Positions 39,590 through 51,466 of a DNA stretch of 64,000 nucleotides are shown here, in pieces. A program made the position numbers and the translations under genes. This DNA comes from Bactericera cockerelli (Eukaryota; Arthropoda; Insecta; Hemiptera; Triozidae): NCBI GenBank assembly GCA_024516035.1, contig JAMCCL010000123.1:1-64000 (forward strand), read 5' to 3'. The notes beneath the pieces were generated by a model. That model was given only the letters and a program-made list of their open reading frames with translations, had not been told where the DNA came from and made no database searches. Position 1 is the first letter of the stretch. Every line of letters starts with the position of its first letter.

Positions 39590-40440
39590 GAACTAACATT
39601 GCAAGGTGAACCATTTAACAAAGCATCCCGATAAGCTAATTCGGAGGCTGTGCTTTTTCTGAAAAAGCATGAACTCCATCAATGATTTAAAATCAAACAC
39701 CTCGGCCGAGGTGTGAAGAACGCCTATACAAAGAAAGAGACAGCCCGGCAGAGTGTAAGGTTACGGAAAACATAGTTCCCATGCATTTCATGTACTTTCA
39801 GCCAGCGAAAAGTGCAACATGAATTTCAAAAATCGCGATTTTTATTGCAGAAATGGGCTCTACGTTGAAAAATAAGTTGATTTGACTCTTTGTTTGACTT
39901 CCTAGGCCACCGGGAACCCTATTTTCAAGACCCCCCAACAATCGTGAAAGACATGAAAAGATTCATAATTTTGTTTTTTTTTTTTTTTTTTCTGTTTTTT
40001 TTCATACGGATCCTTTGAGACCCGACTTCGTGTCTTTAACTTGGCACTGAAGATTAAGTGAGGTGTCTAAAGTGATCAAGATATAATGGAGATGAGCCCG
40101 GACCAAAAAAAAATTCTAAATTATAAGCGGGCGGCCCATTTGGGCGGCCTCGGGTTTTGGGAGCCCAAATCGGGAATTGAAGGATAATACTAGTCTTAAG
40201 TGGTATCAAATCAAAGATCTTGATGAGCAGATACCAAATTTATTGATTTTATTCCTTCATCCGGTCCACTGGGTGGCACCTGGTGGCCTTTTCATTTTCT
40301 TTGGCGGGTAGGTACCTTCGAATTCTTAGCTTAGTGGTCAGATCTTGGCCAGTATGTATTTTTCGAGATGACCTCGCTCTCTCACTGCAAAATTTTAAAG
40401 TTTAAGTTTCCAAGTATTAATTTAGTTCATTTTCCGTCCG
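39590..40440. other. Intronic DNA, diverged repeat-like
   Basis: The stretch has a long T run (39976-39992), several unusually G+C-rich patches (for example GGGCGGCCCATTTGGGCGGC near 40130) and no coding frame. It looks like an old, unclassified repeat but no ends are visible. Confidence 0.3.
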
Positions 40441-40449
40441 TTTCTGTAG

Positions 40450-40530
40450 AAGATAACTTTGTCTATTGGTAGCATGCTCGACCTGCCACGCAGACAGCAT
40501 GGGTTCGAATCCTGGTGGGGACGAAATTTT
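40450..40530 (+). repeat. tRNA-Gly-like SINE head
   Basis: TTGGTAGCATGCTCGACCTG has an A-box-like start, then TGCCACG as in the tRNA-Gly(GCC) anticodon loop, then GGGTTCGAATCCTGG as B box. The 5' segment does not pair with GTGGGGAC at the 3' side, so the acceptor stem is lost and this is not a working tRNA gene. Confidence 0.5.
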
Positions 40531-40769
40531 TTAGCTCTATATTTTCAATTTGGGCTTAACGTTGTTTTGTTTTTCCGATCTTTATATTTGATCTTCATGA
40601 CGACCCCATTACCCTCGCGAGGAAAATTTTAGAAGTTGCAGAATTGGACAATGACCTGTGGCGGCATTACGAGATTGATTTTGGACAATCATGGTTGGAT
40701 GGAGATAAAATATGCTGAATTATGTAGCTCTCATAATGTCGATGCTACTCACTAAAAGTTGTGACAAAG

Positions 40770-40980
40770 TAGTGACTTTGGCCAAGTGGGTAGCATACTA
40801 GGCTTGGGTTCGATCCCCTTGAGAGAAGTTTTTTTTTCTCTGTCCATTATGTCCGGGGTACACTCATACCTCGTGAGGTATTGATAAGGGACTTCACAAC
40901 CGAGTTCTCTCCCGCTCATGGTTTTATCAACACCAAATCGTCTCCCGTCGCGTCGCTTGCATTTTTACCTGATTTTATAC
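40770..40980 (+). repeat. Second tRNA-like element, anticodon arm deleted
   Basis: TTGGCCAAGTGGGTAGCATA (A box) is followed after only about 12 bases by GGGTTCGATCCCC (B box), so the anticodon arm is missing. The body contains GAGTTCTCTCCCG at about 40903; its reverse complement with matching flanks occurs at 41418-41455. A SINE pair in opposite orientation is likely. Confidence 0.4.
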
Positions 40981-41040
40981 CTACATAGTTTAGGCCTAGC
41001 ATAAAAATTATAATCGAAACACCTAGGAATCATTGATATA

Positions 41041-41230
41041 GACCTGAGGCATGGCCTTCTATGTATTTTTCCTAACCCTATGATAAACCCAAGGCATGGC
41101 CTTCTATATATTTACCTAACCCTATTATAATCCCGAGGCATTGCCTTCTATGTATTATCCTTAACCCTATATACTATATTCCTGAGGCATGGCCTTCTAT
41201 GTATTTTACCTAACTCTACTAAACACTGAA
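41041..41230. repeat. Tandem repeat, ~60-base unit, four copies
   Basis: Each unit contains GAGGCATGGCCTTCTATGTA followed by TTTNCCTAACCCTAT. Spacing is 54-63 bases and divergence is moderate. Confidence 0.8.
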
Positions 41231-41807
41231 GACATTGCCTTTCATTAGTTAGAGATTTAAAAGATTTCCTTATAAAAGGCCCATTCTTATATAAAAATGA
41301 TAATTTTATAGTTTTCATTTTCTTAAATACCTAATAATGTAAAAAAGCATGGTCTTATTTCCGGGAGAGATACTCGTGGTGACCCCTGCAACAAGCCGGA
41401 GAGAATTCGAGTAAGAAAAGGTCAACGGGAGAGAACTCATTACCTCACCTTGATAAGGTGATTACAAATTAATTTCTTTGGCATTTGTAAATCCAGGTGT
41501 TTTAGTGTCCCTCATAGGAGGCTCCGAGGTCTATTTAGCATTGAAAGATAAACCTAATCATGTGGAGATTAGAATCAAAAGATCTTGCATTGCAAATTTA
41601 TATATTATTTACTCACTTTGGGGACTTAGGGCGCCAAATCTGTGATCCAAATACATATTGACCTGAGAAAAATTAAATACGTACTGCTAAAACTATATCT
41701 TAAAAAAGACAACTTGGCACATTCACATTTTCCCAGCTTATTTACTTTTGTCATTCCTAATGTTTCAGTAGTGTATGAACCTATATTTTCGTACAAAAAG
41801 AACTGAT

Positions 41808-42349
41808 ATCCCCCCAAAAACACCCCTTCGTGGTTAAAAAAATAAGAACGCCTCACTCAAAGAATGATTATAATTAGCTAAAAATAAATGATATCAAATT
41901 GAGAACACCTTGTCCCCTCTCTTTCTATATCTCTGCACTCCTCTCTGAATTTATTCCTCTTATGTTTAGCTTTATTTATCCTTTCTAGGGGTCATCTCAA
42001 ACTTGATTTCTCTTTAAATTTACTTGTTGCACGGCAATAAAAAATGGCGGTCGCGGTTTAATTTTCTGGATTCAAATCAAATAACTTCAGAAAAATCATA
42101 CTCCGACCGCCATTTTTTATTGCCGTGCAACAAGTAAATTTAAAGAGAAATCAAGTTTGAGATGACCCCTAGAAAGGATAAATAAAGCTAAACATAAGAG
42201 GAATAAATTCAGAGAGGAGTGCAGAGATATAGAAAGAGAGGGGACAAGGTGTTCTCAATTTGATATCATTTATTTTTAGCTAATTATAATCATTCTTTGA
42301 GTGAGGCGTTCTTATTTTTTTAACCACGAAGGGGTGTTTTTGGGGGGAT
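41808..42349. mobile_element. Near-perfect foldback: 246-base arms, 50-base loop
   Basis: The left arm 41808-42053 and right arm 42104-42349 are reverse complements. I could follow the pairing along the whole length without a gap and saw no mismatch. The arms start ATCCCCCCAAAAACACCCC and meet at GGCGGTCG / CGACCGCC. No coding sequence, tail or duplicated target is evident. It lies 60 bases before a truncated LINE. It may be a recent foldback element or an inverted duplication from replication or repair. Confidence 0.9.
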
Positions 42350-42409
42350 TTCCTATATTTGTATCGATTGTATTTTTTTCCAGTCAAAATATCTCCGAAA
42401 GCACACTAA

Positions 42410-43500
42410 TTTAATCTCTATGTTAATGATATTAATCTCATTGGTTTAAAATCTAAAATATTACAATATGCAGATGACACTTTAATTTATGTTGTGCATG
42501 AAAACAAAAATGAACTTTACAAAACAATTCAACAAGATACAAACAAAATTTTAAAATGGCTACATAAAAAAGATATATTTATAAATAAAGAAAAAACTGT
42601 GGCAATACTATTCGAAAGCCCAATAGCAGAAAGATTTAGAAATGATATTGAAAGGAAAATACAACTACATGAAAACAAATGTCTAGACGAGAATGTAGAT
42701 GGAAATTGCAATTGTAAAACAGTAGAAAATGCAAATGAAATGAAATATCTAGGAATACAATTCAAAAAAAGTTTAAAATGGAATAATCATACAAACTATT
42801 TAAAAAATAAATTAAATAGTATATTACATAAAACACAATTTATTAAGAAAGTCGTACCAATAAATATAAAAGTTATGATATATAAGACTCTATGTGAATC
42901 AGTGATAAGATATGGAATAGAGACTTATGGATACACAGCAGATGTCAACTTGAAAGCAATAAAAAGTGTACAAAAGAAAATAATAAAGGCAACACTGTAC
43001 CCCAAAACATCAAAAAAAGAAAGAAAAAAATTAATGAATGAATATAAAATTTTAAACTTTAACAACCTATTTAAATATATAATGACTACAAATCACTATT
43101 ACAATGAGGACTATCGACAAATACTTGAAACAACATACAACACAAGAAACATCAATTTTATAATGCCACCAATATCAAATAAATATGGAGAAACAACATT
43201 AAAATACCAAATACCAAAAATGATTAATGAACTACCAATAAACTTAAGAAATATCTTTAGTAGAAATAAAATGAAAAAAGATATACAGAAATATTATCTA
43301 TCATCAAACAATGATATATAAAATAAAAATAAGAAGAAAATAATAAATGAAAGAAAATTGAATAAAAAGTGAAAAGGAGACATAATATTCATACAAATAC
43401 AAGATTAAGAAAAATATAATCTAAGAAGATAAATGATCCACCCCCTAAAAGTACAAAAGATATTGTACTTCAAGGGGATTGTAATAAAAAAATGTAGAAT
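42410..43500 (+). mobile_element. 5'-truncated non-LTR retrotransposon, RT C-terminal half
   Basis: The open frame enters at 42410 and runs to TAA at 43319-43321 with no stop (about 303 codons). It starts in the middle of the RT domain: FNLYVNDI, then LQYADDTLIYV (the catalytic YADD, 42467-42478), then EKTVAILF, NEMKYLGIQFKKSLKW, and the thumb pattern KVMIYKTLCESVIRYGIETYG. There is no RNase H or terminal zinc finger, as in CR1/Jockey-type elements. An A-rich 3'UTR of about 175 bases follows. The frame is intact although the copy is truncated, so the insertion is young. It cannot be active without its endonuclease and the first RT blocks. Confidence 0.85.
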
Positions 43501-46489
43501 GAAAATAAACCAACTTATTATTATAACACCCTATATCTACAGACAGAATCTGCATTCCTCCACCTCAAAAGTTTTACAGCCTCTGAGTATTGTTTTTCTT
43601 TTAATATAACCATAAATCCCAAGTCTGAACTATTCAAATGCATTTTAATTACTCCTTTTTTATATCACAGACAGACAATTGGCACTTTCTTCTTTGCTAT
43701 CCGGCAGGTTCTACGTAGATTTTAGAATGGAGTTTTCTGGTGTTTTGGAAAATTTCTCTAAAAAATGAGTTTGAGAGTGCTTTCGGTATAAATTGAGACC
43801 CTTTTAAACTCTCCAATGCAAAGTTTAACGCAGGAAAACATTGGAAAATTTAACGAGAAGGACCCTACAGCCACAATTTCAATAGAAATTTGCTTTATAG
43901 GGTGATAAAACAATGAAAATTCTCATTACTGAATTTCTGTAATATTTGTAAATTTTGAGACTCCCCAAATAACTTTTAACGAAATAGGACGGATTGATTT
44001 CCCTACTATGGAATCGTGTCCAAAAAGATGCCACACAGATCTGAATGTAAACAAAGGTATATCATGATTTTATATATGCCTTTATAAATGTTTGCTACAC
44101 TCGCATAATAAAGTGTTGAATCACTCTAGCGCCAACCATGCCTTGTCTCCTCTGAATTAGGTGCCTTAGATATCTTCCCAAGTAAATCAAGACATAATAA
44201 ATATCATCAGCTCACCATTCCAGCAATAAAATTATTTTAATTGCCTCTTTCATCGCTAAAAGTTCCATAACTACATATCTGTTGAGCAATAAACTTTAAC
44301 GCACTGTGTGGTTTCAATGGGTTTGTGGACATCTAGGTGCTTTGGATGATGTTTAATTGATTGTGGTAGGCCTAGTTTTATTAATGTGGAAGTTATGGCT
44401 GTTGGTGACTGGACATAATAATGATCTGTTTTAAAAAAAGATGACTTGGCTAGCGTTCTTCAAGCTGATTTTGTTAAACATAATGTAACAATAAGGCAAC
44501 GATTTTAATATCAATCTAGACCCGGTCTTACCTCTAAAATAAGTCACTTTTACACAGTTTCATTCATGAAAAGAGAAGCCTTTATAGTTATAGTCTCCTT
44601 CACCGAGAAAGAAGACCAGAAACACCGAGGAAAAGCTTATCGATTGAAATTTTTTGGACAATATATCGCAAATTTTGTTCGTAGGTTTCATCTCGTGTAA
44701 CATTATCTGTACAGAAAAGTATGCGAATTAGAAGACAAATAAAAAATCAATGCTAACTGGCAAACTCTATTCGAACTATGTATAATATAGCAATATATTA
44801 TGACCTAGGTAAATAATACTTGCAATATAACAAATGTAAACTTAGGTAAATACGCAGGGTAATAATATCGTCATGTTATGGTCATGTACGTACATATTAT
44901 TACATTTTATGTAGGTACTTCAGACATATAATTTTTAAAGAAACAGTCCATGTTTTTTTCCAGAACAACATTTTATCTAATTAAATTAATTCAAGACAAT
45001 TCGTGCTTCGTTATTTAAATTGGGCTTTTTTCTTCTTGTAGTATTATCAAGTTCTTTTTTTCTTATTCGTCCATTTTCTCGGAAGCTTCGTGGTCTGGGA
45101 ATTTCAAATGAATGTAGATTTTTTCAAACTACTCACATCTGTGTTGAAAAGATTTATTCCTGTACAATGACTTCTTCTTTCCATGCAGACCAAAATCATA
45201 ATTAGGTAGAACAACGTGAGATAAAATTATTCTTGCATATAGGGTATATAAAAATTGTCACGACACGAATGCCCTCCTTGACACATAAAATTTGACTCGC
45301 AACAGAAAACATAAATTTTTCTATGTCTGAGGGTACTCTTTCTCTCAATATCACGGTAGATATCAATTCTTAGTAGATTTCTGGATCACCAAATGATTTT
45401 TTTTTTTTTACAAATCATTTTATTTCTATGCAAGTTCAACCTTGAGCATTTATTTTTCTACAGTTTCCTTTGGATTATGAAAAGGATTTTGCTTTGGACT
45501 ATGGAAAAGATTATAAGCATTGGTCTCTTTAAATAGAAATGAAAATAATGGTTTGCGTTTTAGTAGAGATTATATAATATATACGTACTTCGTAATACAA
45601 CTAACAATCACATTATAATCATAACATACTTTTGGAATAATGTAATATAAGAGCTCATTATGATATTCCATTCCTTAACAATGCAAGACTCGTCCGTCTC
45701 CTTGTGAACAGCTGAAATTCAATGGCGAACATTTGAATATCCAACACAAACAAACAAAAATACTATGTATAATGAGAAAACCATAACTCAAAAAACATAC
45801 AAAACAAAAATTAGTTCTGTAATGTATTTTCAAAATGGTGGAAGCGTTACGAGGAACAATAGAATGGAATATGAGAGGAAGACGAAAGGAATCATTATGG
45901 AGCTACTTATTGTTGCTCTACCGGAAATAATTGAACCAATGGAATAACCAACAACCCAAGTGGAACGAAGTGTTCTGACCAGGGACCAGGTAAATGTGAA
46001 ATTTGATTCCCTGGGATGCAAAGTAGTCAAATCAGGATTTCTGGCTAAGCCTACAATTCCAAGGGTTGAAAATTACCTATGCATTGAAAATCAATGCAGT
46101 TTTGTAAGATAACATCATGAGAAAGGGTGGGTATGTTCATGAGGGACATCTTGATTGCTTGGTATCGATAATAATCGATAGAATGTTGTGAGGTTGAATT
46201 TCAAGGATACAATTTTTGGTTCCGGATGTTTTGCATGCAAAATTTCAGATTTCATTTCAGTTCATGAAAGTTTATTTGTTACATGAGACACCAGAATTAC
46301 AGATTCTAGTTTACATTTCTAAATGTGGAGATTAGATATTTTTATTGAATTATATTTAACTTTTAAAAAATAGATATTCTTGAAAAACCTGTATAAGTAA
46401 ATACATAGAAATAAATTTTGAAACTAATCGAACATTTCAAAATTCAATTTTTACAATGCTCTTTAGTACAAAATATTTTACAGATAAGA
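43501..46489. other. Unannotated intronic DNA
   Basis: No gene is recognisable. CCGAAAGCAC before the LINE (42394-42403) and GTGCTTTCGG after it (about 43778-43787) are inverted, so an older element may surround the LINE. Confidence 0.3.
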
Positions 46490-46575
46490 GCTTCCTGAAA
46501 ATATGGAGATCCCGGGTTATAGAGTGGTATCGTCCAATGAGCACCATTGGAGGTCGGTGGTTCGAATCCCAAGAT
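46490..46575 (+). repeat. tRNA-like SINE head
   Basis: TTATAGAGTGGTATCG resembles an A box and GGAGGTCGGTGGTTCGAATC contains a full B box. The latter block is shared with the copy at 15528-15600. No body or tail can be defined. Confidence 0.45.
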
Positions 46576-48231
46576 TACGAATATTTGACAATTGCGTATC
46601 GAGTAATCAATTATTGTAGTTTCACTTTTGTGGTAAACACAAAAATGGTAACCTTCAAGTTTCTTTTATCCTTGGTCCATACAGCACCGCTGAAACATAC
46701 ATATTAGCTACGATACTTCTACATAGGTACAATGCTGAAAGTTGAGGATACCATGAGGAGAACAAGTCTGAAATCCAAGAGGCTGCACGTACATCAAGAT
46801 CCACAGAGTAGGAATACAAGTGGAGATGTTTTTCCTTTGTATATGTCTGAAATGTTGTGGTGTAAGAACGTTCGACTATTTTCGTCAAATTTGTTCATGA
46901 AATGGGACTGTTATATACAGGAGTTTTTTTTATTACAATACAATGGTTTCTCTCGCTCTCTCTTTCTTTCTTTGTCTTATCGATAGAATCGATAGTTGTA
47001 TGGATAAAAAATAAATATTACTAATGAAAATTGGGTAATTTAGAGTTACAGGACTATTAAAAAGGAAATCAGGACTTCATCCTGTTTTGCAATGTTGCTC
47101 ACAAATATGAAAAAATTGTTACTTAAATGTAAAAAATATGTTTTAAGGATTAACACTTCCTGCTGTATATTAATTCAGTGCAGTAGCGAGGCAAACCCGA
47201 TACCCAGTTGTTGTCAGCGATAAATTTCACCTCCCACAAAAATATTTCACGAGCCGTCACGTGAGATGACATAGTCCAGCAGGTATCAGACACGATCTAC
47301 ATAGCAGATAGCCATCGGGCGGATCGAGTTACTATCATGCAGAACATCTTGTCAAAACCATACAACCTGTATCGTGGAGCCCTCCACAATTGATTAACTG
47401 GACATTGTCGTGTGTGCCACATTCTTTATGTGAGGATATACTCGTAGTGGACAACTTGGTTCTACGAGTATGTCGCAGCCTGCTGCCTGGGGTTAGCTCC
47501 TGGCTATTGACGACAATGGCGAAGAACTAATACCTGACACTCTATGTAGTTGAGGAGGAATTTAGAAGTAGATTTAAATTATAATTGAGTTATGTTGAAC
47601 ATGAAAGTTTGTCTAAATTACCAGTTTCCAATGATGAACCTTTATCAGTGAAGGTTATAGAAACCATTTTTCTTGGTGGTATTTAAGTCGACAGTTCAAA
47701 AGTTTAGAGGCAAGAACGTATTAATCTTAGACTTCTTAGCCAACTGGATTGGTACCTGGCAGCCACATCAGTATGGCAGTTGATTACTGGGTGAAAGTGA
47801 AACTTGGTCCCGCACAATTCAGAGCAGACCTCCTTCCTTCAAATTCACTCGCGTGGAAAATATTAATTGATATGCGAATACCAGGAACTGGCTGCCACTC
47901 GAGTATATGGACTGGAGAAAATAGACCCGTTATGTAAAAGAAATCATAAAATTCTTGGCAGATTGTATAACGCCTATACATAATATAACTGAGTATTATA
48001 TTCAGGACATGATATTGTTGAGATACCTCCCTGCAGAACATAGTGTGTTATTTTCTATCTAGGAGTTTAATTAGTAGATTTTATTATTTAAACTAATTAT
48101 GCAGGTAGGTTAGATACATTTTACTCTTAAGGCGGAATTCAAAGTATCCATCTCAGTGCCCATTGCCCATATGACTCGATACTACAGGACACGTTTTTGT
48201 AAGTATAGCTATGTAAAGGTATAAAAGTATA
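46576..48231. other. Unannotated intronic DNA
   Basis: No supported features. A less A+T-rich patch at about 47160-47560 has no open frame of note and no recognisable motif; it could be conserved non-coding sequence. Confidence 0.3.
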
Positions 48232-48239
48232 AGTTTATT

Positions 48240-48454
48240 AATAATAATAACACTCTTTAGAGGAAGGACTACCCACCCAGCACCAGGCGAGGTTAATGCT
48301 TAAAGCATTTTCTACCACCTAACCCTTACAGTCTTATTATTATTATGTGGTCACAAACTCTCAAAATTATTGCATTGGGTGGGATTCGAACCAACAGATC
48401 CCTACTCTATCTGTTTTACCAGACGAGCGCGTTAACCACTTGACTACCAGTAGT
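48240..48454 (-). mobile_element. Complete tRNA-derived SINE with target duplication
   Basis: On the - strand it begins ACTGGTAGTCAAGTGGTTAA (A box TAGTCAAGTGG), has GGTTCGAATCCCACC as B box, a body with GTTTGTGACCACATAATAA and GGTGGTAGAAAATGC, and an (ATT)n end. The eight-base target duplication AGTTTATT is seen at 48232-48239 and 48455-48462. The tRNA part keeps both pol III boxes, making this the best copy of the family in the window. Confidence 0.85.
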
Positions 48455-48462
48455 AGTTTATT

Positions 48463-50477
48463 GTAGGTACCTACTTAGGTTCCTACTTATTATTAAAATG
48501 ACCATCATTTTATTTAAAAAAAAAATACAAAATCAAAATAGGGAGATAATACTGAAAACCTGACAAAATAGTAGGTAGGTGATGTTTTTGTGACATTTTT
48601 TCAACCCTGCTCTATTTGTACTTTCGTTCGAAAAGTTTGCATGACTTTCACACAGAAAAAGTTGAAGTAAAATAGTTCAACTTTTCCCATAGATATTAAG
48701 ATATTATTAATGCTTCCAAGTACAAAAAATGAAATAAAATTGTAATACTCATGGGGCTTAAAGTAATTTCTCAGAATATTTGCAATGTTTCTGCTAGTAG
48801 GTATACCTCTCACACTTATTAAGAGAAATTTTACGGTGCTAAGGGAAAAGGAAACACGGTTTTGTATAACTATATACAAAATATGAACTTGTAGTTCCCA
48901 AGAAAATTGCATTAAAAAAATGTTCATCATTATTTCTACCTAACTTGTAATTTTTGTGTGAAAATTTCATTCCATTTTTTTGTTCAAACTACTAAGTATC
49001 ACGATTTTGGTTGTTGAGTAAATAGAGAAATAAAAGAACTGTGGGTAAAATAAATAATTTTCTCTGCTGTAAGCGCAACGAAGGTTATTAAAAAACATGC
49101 AAGAATTTCTTGGGAACTCTCCAAGAGCTATCTTGTTCTGTTGAGTTTTGGTTTTTCTTCTTCCACAAATGGCCGTTTGAAATAAAATGTTCTCTTTTAG
49201 TGATATTTCTGCCATACATTGTGATTTTTAATATATAACTCTTTTTCGTATCTGTTATGGAATACTTAAAAAGTTAACACACATACTCGTACATACCTAA
49301 ACTTATATCATTTTACACTCGAGCTCTCAATTTTGCTCCAAATTTTGAACATACAGCACTTGTTTTGTGATGGTCTTCAGTTTGAACATAACTTGGCTTT
49401 TCCCTGGGTCTTCTCATTTGAGCACAATGCTTTTTTGAAATTTCAAAGGGGAATTTAATTTAATAAATTGTAAACTCAGGAAATTTCAACAATATTAAAA
49501 ATATATCTGCGCATGTATAAAACATTACCTTTCTGGCATTTTGGTCTGGTGTTATAAGAGCCCTTTGAATCTTATGTAAATTGGCATTGGATCTTTTCCC
49601 ATTCAAACCAGACCTTTCCCCGGCACCTAAATATTATTTTTAGCCTTAAGGCAGCCATTCTATTTTGGTATGATGTTTGTATGAATCAGGGGTTTTGATG
49701 TACTACAGAAAGAACTACTCACTACATACTATGACGACTTGACCAACATCATCCCCCAGCTATGACCTTTTCTAAAAAGTCATTCCCACTTTTCATTTCT
49801 CGACAGAGCTTCTTCCACTACTTTCAGTGAGTAATGTCCCTTGTGTGCTATACCGTGTATAAATATATTTACCTGACTAGCACGCGAATTAACAAATGAA
49901 TTATGGTCATTTAACATGAATGTATAACGAAATTGTGTATATGTATGTTGCTTTACAAGGAACAGAATTCTACTATTCCATTCAGTAGCCAGCTCCTGAC
50001 ATAATGTATTTCATTGAATACCAGGGGAGTGACTGTTGTTATAGGGGTATAAGATGAGGCTCATATTGAGGCATGGCCAAATTTATTGTCGAGGTCGATT
50101 ACATACGCCTGATTCAAAATTGTTCAGCACTGTCTTTTTACTCTGTATCCTCTTCCTTAATTCTATTTCTGTATTTAAAGTGGCACACTCCAAAAACTGT
50201 ACTTAGGTACTTATTATTATATTAACATAAAGTGGCATACATACAACTATACATACTATAAATGTATAAAACATTCGTAACTATACCACCGCTGCCCACA
50301 GTTTGTAAGCCAACACATGAAATACATAGCAACATCGTAATGAGGAAATTAGGTAGGGAACATAATTTACACTTTAATGATTTTATTAAATTAAAATTAA
50401 CATATTTTTAATTAATTCATACTGGATGAAGCTTTCGAAGTTGTAACTGGTCTCAATCCCAATGCTGGCGATACCTA
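48463..50477. other. Unannotated intronic DNA
   Basis: A+T-rich with no supported gene or repeat. Open frames on the - strand at 48601-49215 have no recognisable domain. Confidence 0.3.
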
Positions 50478-51270
50478 CACGCTGAAAAAAATTAGCCAAA
50501 TTCTGCATGTCAGCATGCAGAATTCTTCATAATATATGGATCTGCACATTCTGCCTGACTGTTTTTTTCATTTTTTTCATAAATGCGTTTTCATGAATTC
50601 ATGCTATCTCTGACGTCATCAATATTGATCAATATTGATGACGTCATCAATCTTATGCATACAAGGATGCATAGACTATGCAAACTCTGCCTAAATGTCA
50701 CACAGACTGTATGAAACTTCTGCATATTTTATGCATCCCATTCATACATAATTAGCGTGGTGCATTTTCGTTTATGCATATTTTATGCATCCCTATCATG
50801 CATAATTAGCGTGGTGCATTTTCGTTATGCATATTTCTGCATATTTTATGCATCCCTATCATGCATAATTAGCATGGTGCATTTTCGTTTATGCATATTT
50901 CTGCATATTTTATGCATCCCTATCATGCATAATTAGCATGGTGCATTTTCGTTTATGCATATTTCTGCATATTTTATGCATCCCCTTTGTACATAATTGG
51001 CATGAACGGTTTTTAGGTTCATGCATATTTAGCATGAATGTGTTTTCCTATTCATGCTTATTTAGCATGAGTGTTTCTTCCTATTCATGCTTATTTAGCA
51101 TGAGTGTTTCTTCCTATTCATGCTTATTTAGCATGAGTGTTTCTTCCTATTCATGCTTATTAAGCATGAATATTTCTTACTATTCATGCTTATTAAGCAT
51201 GAATACTTCTTACTATTCATGCTTATTAAGCATGAATATTTCTTACTATTCATGCATATTTCTGCATACC
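50478..51270. repeat. TGCAT-rich repeat block beyond gene B (candidate transposon end)
   Basis: After TACACGCTGAAAAAAATTAG comes a palindrome (ATTCTGCATG-TCAG-CATGCAGAAT parts at about 50500-50523). Four to five ~64-base units (TGCATATTTTATGCATCC ... ATGCATAATTAGCATGGTGC) then fill 50720-50980, and about eight ~33-base units (TTTAGCATGAGTGTTTCTTC ... CATGC) fill 51020-51260. All are built from TGCAT/ATGCA words. Such subterminal arrays are typical of CACTA-type transposon ends, where the transposase binds. The array lies about 200 bases past the 3' end of gene B. The exact terminus is not proven. Confidence 0.6.
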
Positions 51271-51364
51271 TCACGAAACCTCTGAACCTGTATTCTGTTG
51301 ACTTTAAAAGAAGAAGAATAATAACAGATAATAATTTTGATTAAACAAAATGAAGAGAGTAAGA

Positions 51365-51370
51365 TTTATT
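51365..51370 (-). terminator. Poly(A) signal of gene B
   Basis: AATAAA on the - strand, about 97 bases after the stop codon of the transposase-like gene. It supports an intact 3' end of that transcript. Confidence 0.5.
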
Positions 51371-51466
51371 GAGCGAGCTTATAATATAGGTATATAAGTA
51401 TGTAGAACAACAAATTTATGTAGAATAACAAATGATTACAAGTTACTTATGTAGAATAACAAATGA

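Noticed and set aside
38979..39591. Other open frames across the grn exon on both strands
   Set aside because: They are shadows of the Ser/Pro-rich coding exon and run past its donor.
40450..40530. A real tRNA-Gly gene
   Set aside because: The anticodon loop and B box are good but the acceptor stem does not pair and the anticodon stem is broken.
48601..49215. - strand frames of 82 and 109 codons
   Set aside because: Low-complexity aromatic composition from A+T-rich DNA; no motif, start context or splice site supports them.
50938..51344. + strand frames with SSYSCLFSMSV repeats
   Set aside because: They are translations of the 33-base array and overlap in two frames.
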